Assembly: GCF_036245475.1 (NCBI RefSeq)
Contig: NZ_BTPM01000001.1
Span: forward strand, 1,984,001-2,048,000
DNA: 64,000 nucleotides
Reading direction: 5' to 3'
Source: Vibrio sp. 10N
Lineage (GTDB): Bacteria; Pseudomonadota; Gammaproteobacteria; Enterobacterales; Vibrionaceae
Shown here: positions 61,733-64,000 of the stretch, piece by piece
How the letters are laid out: each line of letters opens with the position of its first letter
How positions within the stretch are numbered: position 1 is the first letter of the stretch
The notes under the pieces: generated by a model
Seen by the model: the letters and a program-made list of their open reading frames with translations, nothing else
Database searches by the model: none
What the model was told of the DNA's origin: nothing
Program-made: the position numbers and the translations under genes

Positions 61733-62740
61733 TTATAGGGTAGTAAGTAGATCCTTAACTGAATTTCTAACCACTAGTGAAGGGAGTAATTTAAAATTAA
61801 CGTCACACTTATTATTTCCCAATTTTTGAATAACAAGCTGTACAGCTTCTAAACTCATTTGTTCAATTGGGAAATTCATTGTCGTTAATTTTGGCGTTAA
61901 ATAGCGAGCGAACAAAATGTCATCAAACCCAATGAGTGACGCTTGTTCTGGCACTGAATATCCATGCTCTGCCAGCACCTCATACGCACCTAAAGCCATA
62001 TGATCATTAGTAGCAAATACTGCGGTAAAGTGGCATTTCCTCCTTATTATTTTTTCCATTGCACTGGCACCACTTTCTTCGGTAAATGACGCTTCGGCAA
62101 CAAGCACTTCATCATATTCAATACCTGCGTCAAACAGTGCATTTCTATAACCTTGCAAACGTCCTCTAGCATCGGATTTATCTAAAGGGCCGGTAATACA
62201 AACAATATCCGTGTGTCCCATTTTAAGGAGATATTGTGTTGCTATTTTTCCACCAAGTTCATTGTCGATGGTGATACAACTAGATTTCATTTCCGGGATG
62301 AATCGATTAATGATCACAAGCGGAATGCCCGACTCTTCAATTTGAATTAAGTAGTCATCGGGAACATTTTGCGCATGAACAATCAACGCATCGACTCGGC
62401 GGCTAATTAAGAATTCGATCGACTCTTTTTGACTCGCTTCCGTATTCGAACCCGCACTGACGACGACGTGATAACCAAAGCGCCTAAGGTGCTCTTCCAT
62501 GTTGTGAAGTATCCCAGAGTAAAACGGACCACCCAGTTCCGGCACCATGATGCCGACACTTCCGGTGCGACTAAACGCAAGCGCTTGGGCGATTGAGTTG
62601 GGTTTATAAGCCAGCTCTTTAATGGCTTTTTCAACCTTTAGCTTTTTGTCGTGACTCACTCGGCTGGTACCATTAATGACTCGTGATACTGTCGCCTGAG
62701 ATACACCTGCTAACTCTGAAACATCTTTGATAGTCGCCAA
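61733..62740 (-). CDS. LacI-family repressor of the beta-glucoside operon
   Basis: A 335-residue regulator: HTH 'ATIKDVSELAGVSQATVSRVING' and a sugar-sensing core ('VGIMVPELGGPFYSGIL', 'FATNDHMALGAYEVLAEHG', 'GFDDILFARYLTPKLTT'). I start it at TTG 62740, because GAGG lies 5 bases upstream and translation then begins exactly at the family's M-A-T-I-K-D-V; the longer frames from 62764 or 62824 would cover the operator and CRP site. It is the first gene of the operon it is expected to repress, so it is autoregulated. Confidence 0.88.
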   Translation of the reverse strand: MATIKDVSELAGVSQATVSRVINGTSRVSHDKKLKVEKAIKELAYKPNSIAQALAFSRTGSVGIMVPELGGPFYSGILHNMEEHLRRFGYHVVVSAGSNTEASQKESIEFLISRRVDALIVHAQNVPDDYLIQIEESGIPLVIINRFIPEMKSSCITIDNELGGKIATQYLLKMGHTDIVCITGPLDKSDARGRLQGYRNALFDAGIEYDEVLVAEASFTEESGASAMEKIIRRKCHFTAVFATNDHMALGAYEVLAEHGYSVPEQASLIGFDDILFARYLTPKLTTMNFPIEQMSLEAVQLVIQKLGNNKCDVNFKLLPSLVVRNSVKDLLTTL

Positions 62741-62763
62741 AATAACCTCGATACGCCCCTGCA

Positions 62764-62777
62764 TGAAACCGTTTTCA
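62764..62777. promoter_or_regulatory. LacI-type operator of the beta-glucoside operon
   Basis: TGAAACCGTTTTCA is a 12/14 palindrome with central CG, 24 bases before the TTG start of the LacI gene, near the expected transcription start. Related sites are at 44271 and 63324. Confidence 0.65.
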
Positions 62778-62809
62778 AGCAGAGTATTTCTTATATGAGG
62801 TCGGTGAAG

Positions 62810-62825
62810 CGTGATATAACTCACA
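62810..62825. promoter_or_regulatory. CRP site of the beta-glucoside operon
   Basis: CGTGATATAACTCACA matches the CRP consensus TGTGA-N6-TCACA at nine of ten positions. Its centre is about 41 bases upstream of a start point near 62776 (a possible -10 AATACT at 62783-62788), a class II activator position. Confidence 0.65.
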
Positions 62826-63002
62826 TGGAATTGAAGGGAAATTTCTGAAATTGCTGAATATTGAGTGCAATGGCAAGTTTTTCATTCGCCATGAAACTCT
62901 TTCATGAAATCAGATTTGGAAATAGAGGCCTAAGTGATACAGATGCCCATGCAGACGCCTAAGAAGCGAGTGCACGGACTGCAATGATAAGAATAGTAGT
63001 GG

Positions 63003-63275
63003 CTATAGCCCTAGTTTTTGTCGCGCCACTTGGTATTCATTTTCAATGGTATCAATAACATACTGCCTTGGCGCTCTGTCAGAGACGTATCGTGCGCGTA
63101 CTTCTATGTTTTCGAGTTGTGCGCTCCTCCAGTTGTCTAGCGCCTGCTCTATATCGCTTTTTGACATACTACTTTTGATCGATTGTATGGTCATATAATC
63201 CAGCGCATCCTGGCTACTTGCTGTAAATGAAACCGCTGATGCAATAATGGCCAACGCAATTAACTTTGCTCTCAT
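63003..63275 (-). CDS. Small periplasmic hypothetical protein (90 aa)
   Basis: A 90-residue protein with a clear signal peptide (MRAKLIALAIIASAVSFTAS, cut near ASS) and a short mature helical domain with 'SKSDIEQALDNWRSAQLENI' and 'RQYVIDTIENEYQVARQKLGL'. I do not recognise the family. ATG 63275 follows AAGGA; the open frame to 63482 has no start signal and crosses the operator. The LacI-type site 49 bases upstream links it to the sugar block. Confidence 0.65.
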   Translation of the reverse strand: MRAKLIALAIIASAVSFTASSQDALDYMTIQSIKSSMSKSDIEQALDNWRSAQLENIEVRARYVSDRAPRQYVIDTIENEYQVARQKLGL

Positions 63276-63323
63276 AACAATATTCCTTAACCTTATAAAA
63301 GACGAATAAGACACGTTGAAACA

Positions 63324-63337
63324 CGAAACCGGTTTCA
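63324..63337. promoter_or_regulatory. LacI-type operator upstream of the 90-aa gene
   Basis: CGAAACCGGTTTCA contains the perfect palindrome GAAACCGGTTTC and matches the 62764 operator at 12 of 14 positions. It could act on the 90-aa gene, or on the divergent CBM4_9 gene about 320 bases away. Confidence 0.6.
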
Positions 63338-63506
63338 AGAAAATATGCCCTTCCATCGACATTAACCAATAAGTAAATGTCAATACAATAGTAGTACAGA
63401 ACTGTAAAATATCCATTTTCGTGATGCTAGTCACGTTAATTTCTGACAGCTCTTTGTCCCGATTATCCTTGCGAGCTCGCAATACACTTTCATGGCTACA
63501 TAAATA

Positions 63507-63518
63507 TTTTCATGAAAA
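63507..63518. repeat. TTTTCATGAAAA palindrome
   Basis: A 12-bp perfect palindrome in the gap before the CBM4_9 gene; TTTCATGAAA recurs at 62900-62909 beyond the 90-aa gene. The remainder of 63276-63655 contains a TATAAT box at 63560-63565 that may serve the CBM4_9 gene. Confidence 0.3.
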
Positions 63519-63655
63519 CTATTCACCAGCACGATGGCCGTTGTATATTTGTTCACAGTTATAATGCTAAGCATTTATTTAAATTCAATTTTCCACCAAT
63601 GTCCCTTGCCTTAGGCACTACCCAATATATGGTTAAACAAAATAAAGGAGGACAT

Positions 63656-64000
63656 ATGACAAAACTAAACAAGGTAAGTGCTGTTATTCTTTGTGCCGCT
63701 TTTCATTCTTCAGGCGCGCTGAGTGATGAGATGATCCGTAATGGTAATTTTAGTAGTGCTCTCGACGGTTGGTGGACCGCGGGTGCAAGCGCAGAGCAAA
63801 AAGATGGCTTCGCTTGCATGGATATAAAGAGCACCGGCAGTGACGCTTGGAGCGTGATCTTAGGTCATGCCGGAGTGGGTTTGGAACAAGGCGAGAAGTA
63901 CTCCATTCGCTTTGATGCTTACGCTAGCGTCGATACCCAAATGAAAACTCTGATACAACATGAAGGTCCTCCTTACACTCATTACTTCCTCACAGAAACC
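63656..64000 (+). CDS. Secreted protein with N-terminal CBM4_9 carbohydrate-binding domain (cut by window edge)
   Basis: The frame is open to the last base: 115 residues are visible. A signal peptide (about 1-22, 'VSAVILCAAFHSSGALS') is followed by 'MIRNGNFSSALDGWWTAGAS' and 'GSDAWSVILGHAGVGLEQGEKYSIRFDAYAS' in part, the pattern of CBM4_9 modules. ATG 63656 follows a strong AAGGAGG. Such modules bind beta-glucans or cellulose and are usually joined to a GH16, GH9 or GH5 catalytic domain, so an extracellular glucanase is expected to the right; the catalytic type cannot be seen. Confidence 0.8.
   Translation, partial: MTKLNKVSAVILCAAFHSSGALSDEMIRNGNFSSALDGWWTAGASAEQKDGFACMDIKSTGSDAWSVILGHAGVGLEQGEKYSIRFDAYASVDTQMKTLIQHEGPPYTHYFLTET

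Noticed and set aside
62741..62824. Longer N-terminus for the LacI repressor
   Set aside because: It would place the operator inside the coding sequence and add residues before the conserved HTH start; TTG 62740 has a GAGG site.
1..64000. CRISPR array, tRNA, rRNA, prophage or conjugative element
   Set aside because: No spaced direct repeats, no tRNA/rRNA sequence and no phage or transfer genes were seen; the IS at 26047-27477 is the only mobile element.

Overview
The window reads as chromosome of a marine gammaproteobacterium, most likely a Vibrio. The evidence is the set of families (membrane urate oxidase PuuD, BtuCD next to AstE and an M3 peptidase, a compact cobT-cobS-cobU-cobC operon, a RpoS paralog, a LamB-type porin, an ArsP-like permease) and their Vibrio-style order. 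I see no prophage, CRISPR array, rRNA or tRNA. One complete insertion sequence is present. The species cannot be fixed from sequence reading alone.

Region 1 (1-18.9 kb) is a nearly complete purine-to-central-metabolism block. A cut xdhB, xdhC and guaD come first. A leftward operon puuE-uraD-alc-allA-puuD follows, then uraH and the purine permease azgA. Together they take guanine/xanthine to urate, 5-hydroxyisourate, OHCU, allantoin, allantoate, ureidoglycolate and glyoxylate plus urea. A RutR-like TetR regulator follows. Glyoxylate is then used by a leftward gcl-hyi-glxR operon (to glycerate) and a divergent aceB (to malate) with a GlcG-like gene. A repeated TTGT-N2-ACAA operator lies before puuE, uraH, gcl and aceB and ties the block into one regulon whose regulator is not in the window. 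azgA has a sigma-54-type promoter, suggesting nitrogen control. Passengers inside the block are a YgiW-like periplasmic protein, a YdcZ transporter and a PanE-like reductase.

Region 2 (18.9-29.3 kb) is mixed: a MarR regulator with a divergent EamA exporter (the MarR-type site recurs before aceB), a mini-glutaredoxin, a secreted chymotrypsin-fold protein that has lost catalytic His and Ser, a LysR/MFS pair, DUF1415, small unknowns and a MazG-like protein. A 1431-bp IS4-family element sits exactly inside the terminator hairpin that follows the MazG-like gene. BtuD and BtuC come next.

Region 3 (29.3-44.1 kb) holds astE, an M3 oligopeptidase, a sigma-54-driven formate/nitrite channel with a fused PP2C phosphatase/Ser-Thr kinase, the cobTSUC operon, a small Cys-rich protein, a RpoS-like sigma factor behind a 730-bp non-coding leader, a Rossmann-fold protein, a cystine symporter and an ArsP-like permease with a Cys-rich cytoplasmic loop.

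Region 4 (44.1-64 kb) is a beta-glucan/beta-glucoside system: LamB-type porin, chemoreceptor, LacI regulator, cytosolic GH116, aldose epimerase, and a leftward operon lacI-malE-malF-malG-GH1-malK-GH94. A 90-aa periplasmic protein and the start of a secreted CBM4_9 protein follow. Three copies of one 14-bp LacI-type operator (before the porin, before the lacI operon, and before the 90-aa gene) plus a CRP site before the lacI operon connect outer-membrane uptake, ABC import and hydrolysis/phosphorolysis.
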